A program made the translations under genes and the position numbers. Shown piece by piece: positions 50,855-60,076 of a stretch of DNA of 64,000 nt (positions are counted from its first letter, which is position 1; every line of letters begins with the position of its first letter). Location: contig CAZQSZ010000005.1 of the NCBI GenBank assembly GCA_964596345.1, positions 62,001 to 126,000 of the forward strand, given 5' to 3'. The DNA comes from CADEDV01 sp964596345. GTDB lineage: Bacteria; Bacteroidota; Bacteroidia; Chitinophagales; Chitinophagaceae. The notes beneath the pieces are model-generated. The model was not told the DNA's origin. It made no database searches and saw nothing but the letters and a program-made list of their open reading frames with translations.

Positions 50855-52132
50855 ATGCTGTATCATTTATTTGAATGGTTTAAGGCACAGGGGATCAACT
50901 TCCCCGGACAAAACCTGATGGATTTTATATCCGTCCGGGTGATGCTGGCTGTTTTATTATCGTTGCTGATCACGATGGTATATGGTAAGAAGCTGATCAA
51001 ATTCTTACAAAAGAAGCAGGTGGGTGAAACGGTACGGGATCTTGGACTGGCAGGCGAACAAAGCAAAAAAGGAACGCCAACGATGGGCGGGCTGATCATT
51101 ATTGCCGCTATTATTATTCCGACATTATTGCTGGCAAGATTAGATACTGTGTATGTGGTATTAATGTTGGTAGCCACTGTTTGGTTAGGTATTATCGGGT
51201 TCATTGATGATTACCTGAAACTCCGCTCCAAGAAAATGGCACAGCAGCAGGGAGTGAATTATAAAAAAGGAGACAAAGACGGGCTGGCTGGTTGGTTTAA
51301 GATTTTAGGGCAGGTTGGTTTAGGTATTACTGTTGGCGCAGTTCTTTACTTTAATAGTAATGTAACCATCTGGAGAGAATACCAGGGTACGCCTAAGCCC
51401 GGGGATACAACGGTGATCACCAAAATGGTAAATAACAGGGAAAAGCATTTTGTTATAACTAAAGAGCCAATCACGACTATTCCTTTGTTAAAAACACATG
51501 AATTCAATTATACCAAATTATTACCGGCCGGGTTGCGGCAGTATTCCTGGGTGCTGTATATCCTCATTGTGATCTTTATTATTACTGCAGTATCGAATGG
51601 GGCAAATATAACAGACGGGTTAGATGGTTTGGCAACGGGTACCTCGGCATTGATAGGAGTCTGTCTCGGCATCTTCGCTTATGCCAGCGGTAACTTCTTT
51701 TTCGCCGACTATCTCAACATCATGTATATACCGGGATTAGGAGAGTTGTCCATTTTTATTGCTGCCATGATCGGGGCTTGTGTCGGGTTCCTTTGGTATA
51801 ACTCGTACCCGGCACAGGTATTCATGGGTGATACCGGCAGCTTAACATTAGGCGGCATTATCGCATCTATCGCCATCATTGTGCATAAAGAGTTGCTGAT
51901 ACCAATATTCTGCGGGGTGTTCCTGGTGGAACTGGTGAGTGTGATGGTACAGGTAACCTATTTCAAATACACGAAGAAAAAATTTGGGGAAGGAAGAAGA
52001 ATATTCTTAATGAGTCCATTGCACCATCATTACCAGAAAAAAGGGTTACCGGAAGCAAAGATCGTAACCCGGTTCTGGATCGTGACAGTGCTCTGCGTGA
52101 TATTAAGCATAGCAACGTTGAAACTAAGGTAA
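50855..52132 (+). CDS. mraY: Phospho-MurNAc-pentapeptide translocase MraY
   Basis: Integral membrane transferase of 425 aa making lipid I from UDP-MurNAc-pentapeptide and undecaprenyl phosphate. About ten helices are apparent. Conserved residues: GKKGTPTMGG-type segment (SKKGTPTMGGLIII), FIDDYLKLRSKK, NITDGLDGLATGTSA and MSPLHHHYQKKG. The insertion between helices 4 and 5 (about residues 165-215, contains KPGDTTVITKMVNNREKHFV) is larger than in E. coli MraY, as in other Bacteroidota. The 166-bp gap after it is the widest in the cluster. Confidence 0.96.
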   Translation: MLYHLFEWFKAQGINFPGQNLMDFISVRVMLAVLLSLLITMVYGKKLIKFLQKKQVGETVRDLGLAGEQSKKGTPTMGGLIIIAAIIIPTLLLARLDTVYVVLMLVATVWLGIIGFIDDYLKLRSKKMAQQQGVNYKKGDKDGLAGWFKILGQVGLGITVGAVLYFNSNVTIWREYQGTPKPGDTTVITKMVNNREKHFVITKEPITTIPLLKTHEFNYTKLLPAGLRQYSWVLYILIVIFIITAVSNGANITDGLDGLATGTSALIGVCLGIFAYASGNFFFADYLNIMYIPGLGELSIFIAAMIGACVGFLWYNSYPAQVFMGDTGSLTLGGIIASIAIIVHKELLIPIFCGVFLVELVSVMVQVTYFKYTKKKFGEGRRIFLMSPLHHHYQKKGLPEAKIVTRFWIVTVLCVILSIATLKLR

Positions 52133-52298
52133 CAGACGATAATTGCTTTTGAGAAGATATTACTGAAAAACCCATCCATTATCCAATCCTGTCAAGAACC
52201 AACGTTCTGATCCAATCGAATTGTGGTGCAGTTATTACGTAAAACTAATGCTTACGAAGAACCCGATTCCGTACACCGGACTATGAATGCATTGAAGC

Positions 52299-53639
52299 AT
52301 GAGCAAAAGAATGGTCATACTCGGAGGTGGTGAGAGCGGCGTGGGTGCCGCCTTACTCGCAAAGCAACAGGGGTATGACACATTCCTTTCTGATGGAAGT
52401 TCTTTGAAGGAAATTTATCGTAACGAGCTGCAACAGGCAGGTATCGGCTTCGAGGAAGGCGGGCACGATCAGGAAAGGATACTCGCTGCTGATGAAGTGG
52501 TGAAGAGCCCCGGCATACCAGAAAAGAATGATCTGGTAAAGAAGATCAGGGCAAAAGGTATTCCCATTATCAGCGAGATCGAACTGGCTTATCGTTTCAA
52601 AGGCGATAGCAAGATCATCGCTATCACCGGCAGTAATGGAAAGACCACGACAACAGCACTGACCTTTCATATCTGTAAGGAAGCCGGTCTTGATTGTGCG
52701 CTGGTAGGCAATATCGGTTACTCCTTTGCCAAACAGGTAGCCGAAGATCCGAAACCCCTGTATGTGGCAGAGATCAGCAGCTTCCAGCTGGACGATATCA
52801 AAACGTTCAGACCGGATATTGCTATTCTTACCAATATCACTGAAGATCACCTGGATCGTTACGATTACAATTTCGAGAATTATATCCGGAGCAAATTCCG
52901 GATCACGATGAATCAGCAGTCAACTGACCATTTTATTTACTGCTGCGATGATGAAGTAACTATGAAATATCTAAACAGGTTCAATATTCAATCTAACCAA
53001 CTGCCCATTAGTATGAAAAGAGAATTACCAAACGGAGCATTTATTAAAGACGGGGACATGTACATAAGAACAGGACAAGATTTTACCTCTATGAGTGTAT
53101 ATGATTTTGCATTAAAGGGAAAACATAACCAGTATAATACAATGGCAGCATGTGTAGCAGCAACCACCATGGATATCCGGAAGGATAAGATCCGTGATGC
53201 CGTGCAGAATTTTCAGAGCCTGGAGCACAGGATGGAACATGTGGCCACGATCCGCGGTGTGGATTTTATCAATGACAGTAAAGCCACCAACGTTAACTCT
53301 ACCTGGTATGCACTGGAAAGTATGACGAAGCCAACAGTACTGATATTGGGTGGCGTGGATAAAGGCAACGATTATTCGCTGATCGCCGACCTGGTAAAAG
53401 AAAAAGTAAAAGCAATTATTTGTTTGGGTACCGATAACAGGAAGATACACGAGGCCTTTGGAAATTTGGTTAGCCCTATTGTAAACACCGGCAGCGCCTT
53501 AGAAGCCGTACATGCTGCCTTTCATTTTTCTGAAAAAGGAGATGTGGTGCTGCTGAGCCCGGCCTGCGCCAGTTTTGACCTTTTTAAAAATTACGAAGAC
53601 AGGGGCAACCAGTTTAAACAGGCTGTGAAAGAATTATAA
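52299..53639 (+). CDS. murD: UDP-MurNAc-Ala-D-Glu ligase MurD
   Basis: MurD, 446 aa, adds D-glutamate to UDP-MurNAc-L-Ala. N-terminal VILGGGESGVGAALLAKQQG binds the UDP moiety, followed by ITGSNGKTTTTALTFHI (ATP), VAEISSFQLD (carbamylated-Lys strand), TNITEDHLDRYD and VDFINDSKATNVNSTWYALES and GGVDKGNDYSL in the C-terminal domain. It begins 166 bp after mraY and 3 bp before ftsW. No deviation from the family is seen. Confidence 0.96.
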   Translation: MSKRMVILGGGESGVGAALLAKQQGYDTFLSDGSSLKEIYRNELQQAGIGFEEGGHDQERILAADEVVKSPGIPEKNDLVKKIRAKGIPIISEIELAYRFKGDSKIIAITGSNGKTTTTALTFHICKEAGLDCALVGNIGYSFAKQVAEDPKPLYVAEISSFQLDDIKTFRPDIAILTNITEDHLDRYDYNFENYIRSKFRITMNQQSTDHFIYCCDDEVTMKYLNRFNIQSNQLPISMKRELPNGAFIKDGDMYIRTGQDFTSMSVYDFALKGKHNQYNTMAACVAATTMDIRKDKIRDAVQNFQSLEHRMEHVATIRGVDFINDSKATNVNSTWYALESMTKPTVLILGGVDKGNDYSLIADLVKEKVKAIICLGTDNRKIHEAFGNLVSPIVNTGSALEAVHAAFHFSEKGDVVLLSPACASFDLFKNYEDRGNQFKQAVKEL

Positions 53640-53642
53640 GTA

Positions 53643-54896
53643 ATGGCAGAAGCAGTTAACATACCGCAATCACTACAAAACCCGTTTGGCCAGCTGGCCA
53701 GTAAGACCCGCGGCGATAAAGTCATCTGGGCACTGGTGGTATTGCTGGCACTTGTTTCCCTGCTGGCTGTGTACAGTGCCACCGGTTCATTGGCGTATAA
53801 AAATTATAAGGGTAATACAGAAGTATACCTGTTCAAGCAGATTGCGTTTATCATAGTGGGCATTATGGTGATCTATTTTGCTCACCTGGTCAACTATACT
53901 GTTTATTCCAAAGTGGCACAGATCGCTTTTCTTCTATGTATCCCTTTGCTGGTCTATACCTTATTCTTTGGCGTAAGAATGAATGAAGGCAGTCGTTGGA
54001 TAAGACTCCCGATTATTAATATGACCATGCAAACTTCTGACCTGGCAAAGCTGGCCTTGTTCATGTACCTGGCCAGGTTGATGAGTAAGAAGCAGGATGT
54101 GATCAAAGATTTTAAGAAAGGGTTTCTGCCGGTGATGTTACCGGTTGCAATTACCTGCTTACTAATTGCACCGGCAAATCTTTCAACAGCTTTATTACTG
54201 GGAGCAAGTTGCCTGATGTTATTATTTATTGGCCGTGCCCGTACCAAACATATTTTAATTACGATCGGTATTGCGATGATTCCGATTCTATTCCTGGTCT
54301 TATCAGCAGTGGTAAGGCATTCATCTGAAAACGAGGAGGCTGTTGTTACTGCAAAATCTTCCGGGTTGTTTGGCCGTGTGGAAACATGGATCAGCCGGGT
54401 GGAGAATTTTATGTATGGAAGTAAGGCAGCTGATAATGATGAAATGTACCAGGTGAACCAGGCAAAGATCGCCATTGCACAGGGTGGAGTATTAGGTGTT
54501 GGTCCCGGTAACAGCACGACAAGAGATTATTTGCCGCAGGCCTATAACGATTTCATTTATGCGATCATTATTGAAGAATATGGTTTGATGGGAGGGGCAT
54601 TCATTGTATTCATCTACCTGGTGTTCCTGTACAGGTGCATACGGATATTTAAAAGATGCCCTTATGCATTTGGCGCATTCCTGGCATTAGGATTAAGTTT
54701 TACGTTGGCGATCCAGGCATTAGCAAATATGGCAGTGACAGTGAATTTATTTCCGGTAACGGGTGTAACACTGCCCCTGGTGAGTATGGGAGGAACGAGT
54801 TTCATATTTACCTGCCTGGCCATTGGTATCATACTGAGTGTGGCAAGAAACGTGGAGAAAACAGAAGGGAACATGGAGCAATCTGTAATGGCATAA
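53643..54896 (+). CDS. ftsW: Septal peptidoglycan polymerase FtsW
   Basis: SEDS-family glycosyltransferase of 417 aa that polymerises lipid II at the septum together with FtsI. About ten membrane helices; conserved segments are YFAHLVNYTVYSK, MNEGSRWIRLPIINMTMQTSDLAKLALFMYLA and GLMGGAFIVFIYLVFLYRC. Close to the C-terminus lie AVTVNLFPVTGVTLPLVSMGGTSF, the most conserved stretch in this family. Starts 3 bp after murD and ends 4 bp before murG. Confidence 0.96.
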   Translation: MAEAVNIPQSLQNPFGQLASKTRGDKVIWALVVLLALVSLLAVYSATGSLAYKNYKGNTEVYLFKQIAFIIVGIMVIYFAHLVNYTVYSKVAQIAFLLCIPLLVYTLFFGVRMNEGSRWIRLPIINMTMQTSDLAKLALFMYLARLMSKKQDVIKDFKKGFLPVMLPVAITCLLIAPANLSTALLLGASCLMLLFIGRARTKHILITIGIAMIPILFLVLSAVVRHSSENEEAVVTAKSSGLFGRVETWISRVENFMYGSKAADNDEMYQVNQAKIAIAQGGVLGVGPGNSTTRDYLPQAYNDFIYAIIIEEYGLMGGAFIVFIYLVFLYRCIRIFKRCPYAFGAFLALGLSFTLAIQALANMAVTVNLFPVTGVTLPLVSMGGTSFIFTCLAIGIILSVARNVEKTEGNMEQSVMA

Positions 54897-54900
54897 AAGA

Positions 54901-55995
54901 ATGATAATGGGTAAACGGGTGATCATAGCAGGTGGGGGAACGGGGGGACATATTTTCCCGGCGATTGCAATAGCAAATGCGTTAAAGAAAATTGATGACA
55001 GTATTGAAATAGTGTTTGTTGGAGCCAAAGGGAAAATGGAAATGGAGAAAGTGCCGCAGGCAGGGTACAAGATCGAAGGTTTAGATATAGCGGGATTCAA
55101 CCGCAGCTCTTTGATAAAGAATATCGGCTTACCATTGAAGCTGCTGAAAAGTTTTTTACAGGTCAGAACGATCTTTAAAAAATTTAAACCGGATGCAGCT
55201 ATTGGCGTAGGTGGTTATTCAAGTTTCCCGGTGTTAAGATTTGCGCAGGCCAAAGGAATTCCAACATTTATTCATGAATCGAATTCATTTGCCGGTAAAT
55301 CAAATATACTGTTGGGGAAAAAAGCCACCAGGGTTTTTACCGGAACAGACGGGATGGAAAAATTTTTTCCGCCCGAAAGAATACTGGTAACCGGTAACCC
55401 GGTAAGGGCTGCAATAGCACAGGCAGCCACCAGTAAAGAGAACGCATTGAAGTTCTTTTCATTGAATCCGAATAAGAAGACCGTACTGGTGGTGGGAGGA
55501 AGTTTGGGTGCCAAATCCATCAATGAAGCCATTGATAAAGGATTGGATGAGATCCTGGATGCCGGCATTCAGCTTATTTGGCAAACAGGAAAACCATATG
55601 CGCCGAAAGCAAAAGAAAGAGTAGCGGGTAAGAATGGGGTATGGGCCAACGATTTTATCACCCAGATGGAGAATGCCTATGCCGCAGCTGATGTGGTGGT
55701 GTCAAGATCCGGTGCCATGTCTGTAGCTGAACTATGTGTGGCGAAGAAGCCTGCTCTGTTTGTGCCCTATCCTTTTGCAGCAGAAGATCACCAGACCGTG
55801 AATGCCATGCAATTGGTCAACAAGAATGCAGCGCTGCTGGTGAAAGACAATGAAGCGGCAGAGAAATTAGTGTTCATGACCATCGAGCTGGCAAAAGATA
55901 TAAGTAAGCAGAACGAGTTAAAAGGAAATATTGCGGTACTGGGTGTGATAAATGCTGATGTCCGCATAGCCGAGGCGATTTTGAAAAGTATTTAA
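54901..55995 (+). CDS. murG: Lipid II synthase MurG
   Basis: GT28 glycosyltransferase of 364 aa transferring GlcNAc from UDP-GlcNAc to lipid I on the inner membrane. N-terminal glycine-rich GGGTGGHIFPAIAIANAL, a second G-loop VVGGSLGAKSINEAI, IHESNSFAGKSNILL and the donor-site SRSGAMSVAELCVAKKPALFVPYPFAAEDHQ are present. The start at 54901 leaves MIMGKRV; ATG 54907 is possible. The mature length is normal. Confidence 0.96.
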   Translation: MIMGKRVIIAGGGTGGHIFPAIAIANALKKIDDSIEIVFVGAKGKMEMEKVPQAGYKIEGLDIAGFNRSSLIKNIGLPLKLLKSFLQVRTIFKKFKPDAAIGVGGYSSFPVLRFAQAKGIPTFIHESNSFAGKSNILLGKKATRVFTGTDGMEKFFPPERILVTGNPVRAAIAQAATSKENALKFFSLNPNKKTVLVVGGSLGAKSINEAIDKGLDEILDAGIQLIWQTGKPYAPKAKERVAGKNGVWANDFITQMENAYAAADVVVSRSGAMSVAELCVAKKPALFVPYPFAAEDHQTVNAMQLVNKNAALLVKDNEAAEKLVFMTIELAKDISKQNELKGNIAVLGVINADVRIAEAILKSI

Positions 55996-56035
55996 TAATT
56001 ACAGCAAATTGATTAGTCCAGACAATACTGTCCTT

Positions 56036-57433
56036 ATGAATGCCCCCTTCCGGGGGATTGACAAGATCGGAGAAGTATATTTCGTCGGTATCGGCGGCAT
56101 TGGTATGAGTGCTATTGCAAGGTTCTTTCATGTCAAAGGAGTAAAAGTGAGCGGCTATGATAAAACAGCAACGGTGCTGACCAAAGAATTAGAAGCAAGT
56201 GGTATTGCCGTTCATTATGAAGAGAACACGGAATTAATCCCGAAAGCGGTGGACCTGGTGATATATACACCGGCGATTCCAAAAGAGCATAAAGAGCTGG
56301 TCTTTTACCAGCAAAATGGATACAAAGTGGTGAAGCGAAGTGATGTGTTGCAGATCATATCGGAGAGTTCTTTTAATATCTGTATCGCAGGGACGCATGG
56401 GAAAACAACGATCACCACAATGGTGGCCCATTTGCTGCGAGATACTGGTTTTGGATGCAATGCATTTCTTGGAGGCATTTCCGTGAATTATGGAACTAAT
56501 TTCTGGAGCCATGAAAAGAATGTATATGTGATTGAAGCAGATGAGTATGACAGGAGTTTTTTGAAATTAAGCCCGGATGTGGCCATTATCACAGCGATGG
56601 ATGCTGACCACCTGGATATATATGGAACAGCCGAATCAATGGAACAGGCATTCATTGATTTTAGTAAAAGAGTAAAGCCGGGCGGCATGCTGTTGAGAAA
56701 ATTCGGCCTGGAAAGGGGAAAGGAATTGAGTGCAGATACACATCTTACCTATAGCCTGCAGAATGAAAGTGCGGATGTGTATGCTAGGAATATCCGGATG
56801 ATGAATGGCAGTTATGAGTTTGATGTGATGATGAGGGATAATATGCTGGATAATGTGCGGTTAAATATGGGCGGGATGCATAACGTGGAGAATGCGATAG
56901 CCGCAATAACGGTCGCCAGTTCTTTGGGAATAGATAACGAAAAGATCAAATCAGCCGTGGAGAATTTCCGGGGTGTGAAAAGAAGGTTTGAGTATATCAT
57001 CAAAAATGACCGGCTGGTTTTTATTGATGATTATGCCCACCACCCGGAAGAGCTGAGGGCTTTGATCAATGGAGCAAAGACCTTGTTCAGCGGAAAAAAA
57101 TGTACGGTGATCTTTCAGCCGCATTTGTTCAGCAGGACAAAAGACCATGCAGCTGGCTTTGCAGAAGTATTGGATATGGCGGATGAAGTGATCCTCCTGC
57201 CAATTTACCCGGCAAGAGAATTACCGGTGGAAGGGGTGAACAGTGAAATGATTTTGACAGGGATGAAGAAGGAACATAAAAAAGTAATGGACAAACAGGA
57301 AGTGCTGAGCTGGATAAAACAGGATTTTTCAAAAACAGTGAATAAAGATTTTGGAGAAGTACTGATCACGGCAGGAGCAGGAGATATAGATACATTGGTT
57401 GAACCAATCAGGGAATTATTGAAAGCGGTATAA
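56036..57433 (+). CDS. murC: UDP-MurNAc-alanine ligase MurC
   Basis: MurC, 465 aa, adds L-alanine to UDP-MurNAc, the first peptide step. VYFVGIGGIGMSAIARFF is the UDP-binding loop; IAGTHGKTTITTMVAHLL the ATP-binding P-loop; VIEADEYDRSFLKLSPDVAII and FIDDYAHHPEELRALI are conserved. ATG 56036 gives MNAPFRGIDKIGEVYFVG; an in-frame TTG at 56009 is not needed. The gene stops 5 bp before ftsQ. There is no murB between them, so murB is located elsewhere. Confidence 0.96.
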   Translation: MNAPFRGIDKIGEVYFVGIGGIGMSAIARFFHVKGVKVSGYDKTATVLTKELEASGIAVHYEENTELIPKAVDLVIYTPAIPKEHKELVFYQQNGYKVVKRSDVLQIISESSFNICIAGTHGKTTITTMVAHLLRDTGFGCNAFLGGISVNYGTNFWSHEKNVYVIEADEYDRSFLKLSPDVAIITAMDADHLDIYGTAESMEQAFIDFSKRVKPGGMLLRKFGLERGKELSADTHLTYSLQNESADVYARNIRMMNGSYEFDVMMRDNMLDNVRLNMGGMHNVENAIAAITVASSLGIDNEKIKSAVENFRGVKRRFEYIIKNDRLVFIDDYAHHPEELRALINGAKTLFSGKKCTVIFQPHLFSRTKDHAAGFAEVLDMADEVILLPIYPARELPVEGVNSEMILTGMKKEHKKVMDKQEVLSWIKQDFSKTVNKDFGEVLITAGAGDIDTLVEPIRELLKAV

Positions 57434-57438
57434 ATAAA

Positions 57439-58503
57439 GTGGGTACAAAAAGGACAATACGGAAAATTTTAGTTGTCAGCATGTGGTTGCTGATCGGCGG
57501 CGGTATGATCACCCTGCTGGCCGCGGCGATGCGGCAGCAGAAAAGTGAACGTTGTAAGGACTATAGTATCAGCATCAACGGGGTAAACGAAAATCTGTTT
57601 GTTGATGAAAAAGATGTACTGAAATTACTTTCAGCCGGAACAGAGGGGACTATTAAAGGTCAGCCTATGTCTGCTTTCGATCTTCTTAAGCTGGAGCAAT
57701 TGCTGGAAAAGAATGTATGGATCAAAGATGCAGAACTCTATTTTGATAATAAAGAGGTGTTGCATGTGTCAGTAACAGAAAGAGAGCCGGTTGCCAGGAT
57801 CTTTTCAACCACCGGTAAGTCTTTTTATATCGATAAAGAAGAAAAGAAAATACCCTTATCAGAGAAGATGAGTGCTAATGTTCCGGTATTTACAGGATTT
57901 CCGGAGATCAGTAAACGGATGACGGGCAGAGACAGCAGTTTGTTACATGATATCACTGTAACGGCAGGATTCATCAATAAAAATCCTTTCTGGTCTGCGC
58001 AGGTAGCACAGATAGATATTAATGCTGCCGGAGAGTTTGAAATGGTGCCGGTGGTGGGTAACCATACAGTAAAACTTGGAACGGGTACTAATATCGAAGC
58101 GAAGTTCAACAGGTTATTTGTCTTCTATAAAAATATTTTAAGCAAAACAGGATTTGATAAGTACCGGACCATTGATGTGCAGTATGCCGGGCAGGTGGTG
58201 GGAGTAAAAGGGTACACTACAAAAGTGGATTCAATCCAACTGAGAAGAAATGTAGAAAAACTATTACAGCAGGCCCGGGATATGAATTATGATACCGCTG
58301 TAAGGGCAAACGTATCACAGCCTGTACCGTATCCTGCTATGGAAAATGATATACCGCTGAATGCTACGACGAGTACCATAAATGATGATGGCCCCAATCC
58401 CAACCCTTTGAAACTTTCTGAAACCGGACCTAAACCAACCGGGCAAGATCCGAAACCTGTGCAGCGGGAACCGAAGGCAGTGATGCCGAAGAGGAATAAT
58501 TGA
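57439..58503 (+). CDS. ftsQ: Divisome protein FtsQ
   Basis: Bitopic protein of 354 aa. A basic N-terminus (MGTKRTIRKILV) is followed by a membrane helix (about residues 10-30, ILVVSMWLLIGGGMITLLAAA), a POTRA-like region with ISINGVNENLFVDEKDVLKLL and the FtsQ beta domain including WIKDAELYFDNKEVLHVSVTEREPVARIF. The C-terminal 60 residues are Pro/Asn-rich and low complexity. FtsQ links FtsL/FtsB to the divisome. GTG start at 57439. Follows murC without ddl in between. Confidence 0.9.
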   Translation: MGTKRTIRKILVVSMWLLIGGGMITLLAAAMRQQKSERCKDYSISINGVNENLFVDEKDVLKLLSAGTEGTIKGQPMSAFDLLKLEQLLEKNVWIKDAELYFDNKEVLHVSVTEREPVARIFSTTGKSFYIDKEEKKIPLSEKMSANVPVFTGFPEISKRMTGRDSSLLHDITVTAGFINKNPFWSAQVAQIDINAAGEFEMVPVVGNHTVKLGTGTNIEAKFNRLFVFYKNILSKTGFDKYRTIDVQYAGQVVGVKGYTTKVDSIQLRRNVEKLLQQARDMNYDTAVRANVSQPVPYPAMENDIPLNATTSTINDDGPNPNPLKLSETGPKPTGQDPKPVQREPKAVMPKRNN

Positions 58504-58617
58504 TATGGATGAACAGTGAGCCGGAAGATGAATGTAGCGTCGCAACGAAGACGCCATGAGAACTGAAGTTTGGACAATAAAAACTTTCGATAAAAACAAC
58601 AACTAAAAACAACATTT

Positions 58618-59991
58618 ATGAACAACGAACAACCCATTATTGTCGGTCTGGACATCGGAACAACCAAGATCGCAGTAATTGCCGGAAGGAAGAATGAATT
58701 CGGCAAGCTGGAGATACTCGGCTTTGGTAAAGCCAACTCCAATGGTGTGAAGCATGGACAGGTGCTCAACATTGATGAGACGATCAAAGCTATCAAGACA
58801 GCATTAGACAATTGTTTTGCTTCTAATCCGAACCTGGAAGTGAACGAAGTGTATGTCGGAATTGCCGGGCATCACATTAAAAGCTTACAAACAAGGGGTG
58901 ATATCGTTCGCCAGAAGACGGATGAAGAGATTACCCAGAAAGAAATTGATCAGCTGATCGATGACCAGTACAAAACCTATATTCCTGCCGGCGACCAGAT
59001 CATTGATGTGATCCCGCAGGAATTTACCGTGGATAATTTTCAGAATATTCCTAACCCGATCGGGTATGGTGGAGTGAAGATCGGTGCGAACTTTCATATC
59101 ATTACCGGTGATAAAAATGCGATCCGTAATATCAACCGCAGCGTGGAGAAATCTGGTTTGCATACCAAGGATCTTGTATTGCAACCTTTGGCATCTTCTT
59201 CAGCAGTCATGGCACAGGAAGACCTGGAAGCCGGTGTTGCTATTGTGGATATTGGTGGTGGTACCACTGACCTTGCTGTGTTCTATGAAGGTATCCTGAA
59301 ACATACGGCTGTAATTCCTTTCGCCGGTGAAAATATCACGAATGATATCAAAACAGGATTGGGTGTGCTTAAGACACAGGCAGAAGCAATGAAAGTACAA
59401 TTTGGTTCGGCGTTAGCAAACGAAGCGAAAGCCAATGCTTATATCACTATTCCTGGCCTTCGGGGTATGCCGGCAAAAGAGATCAGTGTAAAGAACCTGG
59501 CGAATATCATCCAGGCAAGAATGAGTGAGATCATGGATTTTGTGACCTATCACCTGAAGCAGGTGGGTTTGGATAACAAAGCCCTGAATGGTGGTGTGGT
59601 ATTGACTGGTGGTGGTTCACAATTAAAACACCTGATACAGCTGACAGAATATGTAACTGGTTTGCCTGCAAGAATAGGTTTCCCGAATGAGCATTTGGCT
59701 GCCGGTCATATTGAAGAACTGGCAAAACCAACCTATTCCACCTGTATCGGGCTTATCCTGAAAGGGTATGATGATTACGAACATAACCGTAAACAGTTTG
59801 AAAAGGAATACAAAAAAGTAGAAGTGCCCGACGGATTGAAGAAAACAGCAACAGAAGAAGCTACGGTAGAAGTAGAAGAAATGGTAAGTGCTGATAAAGT
59901 AAGACAGCGTCGCGGACTCAGCAATTTCTGGGGCAAATTCAAAGATGGTATTATCGACCTGTTCAAAGAAGAAGAAGATAAACGTCTCTGA
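58618..59991 (+). CDS. ftsA: Division protein FtsA
   Basis: Actin-like protein of 457 aa tethering FtsZ to the membrane. Phosphate-binding loops are VGLDIGTTKIAVIAGR at the start and VDIGGGTTDLAVF in the middle; GGVVLTGGGSQLKHLIQL is the adenosine motif. Its 1C subdomain is present (YKTYIPAGDQIIDVIPQEF region). The C-terminal amphipathic helix is in LSNFWGKFKDGIIDLF, which would bind the membrane. It starts 114 bp after ftsQ. Confidence 0.96.
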   Translation: MNNEQPIIVGLDIGTTKIAVIAGRKNEFGKLEILGFGKANSNGVKHGQVLNIDETIKAIKTALDNCFASNPNLEVNEVYVGIAGHHIKSLQTRGDIVRQKTDEEITQKEIDQLIDDQYKTYIPAGDQIIDVIPQEFTVDNFQNIPNPIGYGGVKIGANFHIITGDKNAIRNINRSVEKSGLHTKDLVLQPLASSSAVMAQEDLEAGVAIVDIGGGTTDLAVFYEGILKHTAVIPFAGENITNDIKTGLGVLKTQAEAMKVQFGSALANEAKANAYITIPGLRGMPAKEISVKNLANIIQARMSEIMDFVTYHLKQVGLDNKALNGGVVLTGGGSQLKHLIQLTEYVTGLPARIGFPNEHLAAGHIEELAKPTYSTCIGLILKGYDDYEHNRKQFEKEYKKVEVPDGLKKTATEEATVEVEEMVSADKVRQRRGLSNFWGKFKDGIIDLFKEEEDKRL

Positions 59992-60036
59992 TCCGGTTAA
60001 ACTGTATTGAGAAAATAACTAACCCATTACTACATA

Positions 60037-60059
60037 AAGCTGTGACTGAAGAACAGCTT
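60037..60059 (+). promoter_or_regulatory. Hairpin upstream of ftsZ
   Basis: Arms AAGCTGT (60037-60043) and ACAGCTT (60053-60059) with a 9-nt loop lie 18 nt before the ftsZ ATG. It could influence ftsZ translation or mark mRNA processing; short and unproven. Confidence 0.3.
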
Positions 60060-60076
60060 CATTAAATTCAAAGACT

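Noticed and set aside
52223..52333. 36-codon frame overlapping the murD start (GTG GTG start)
   Set aside because: No ribosome binding site, very short, and it ends inside murD in another frame; a leader peptide is possible but unsupported.
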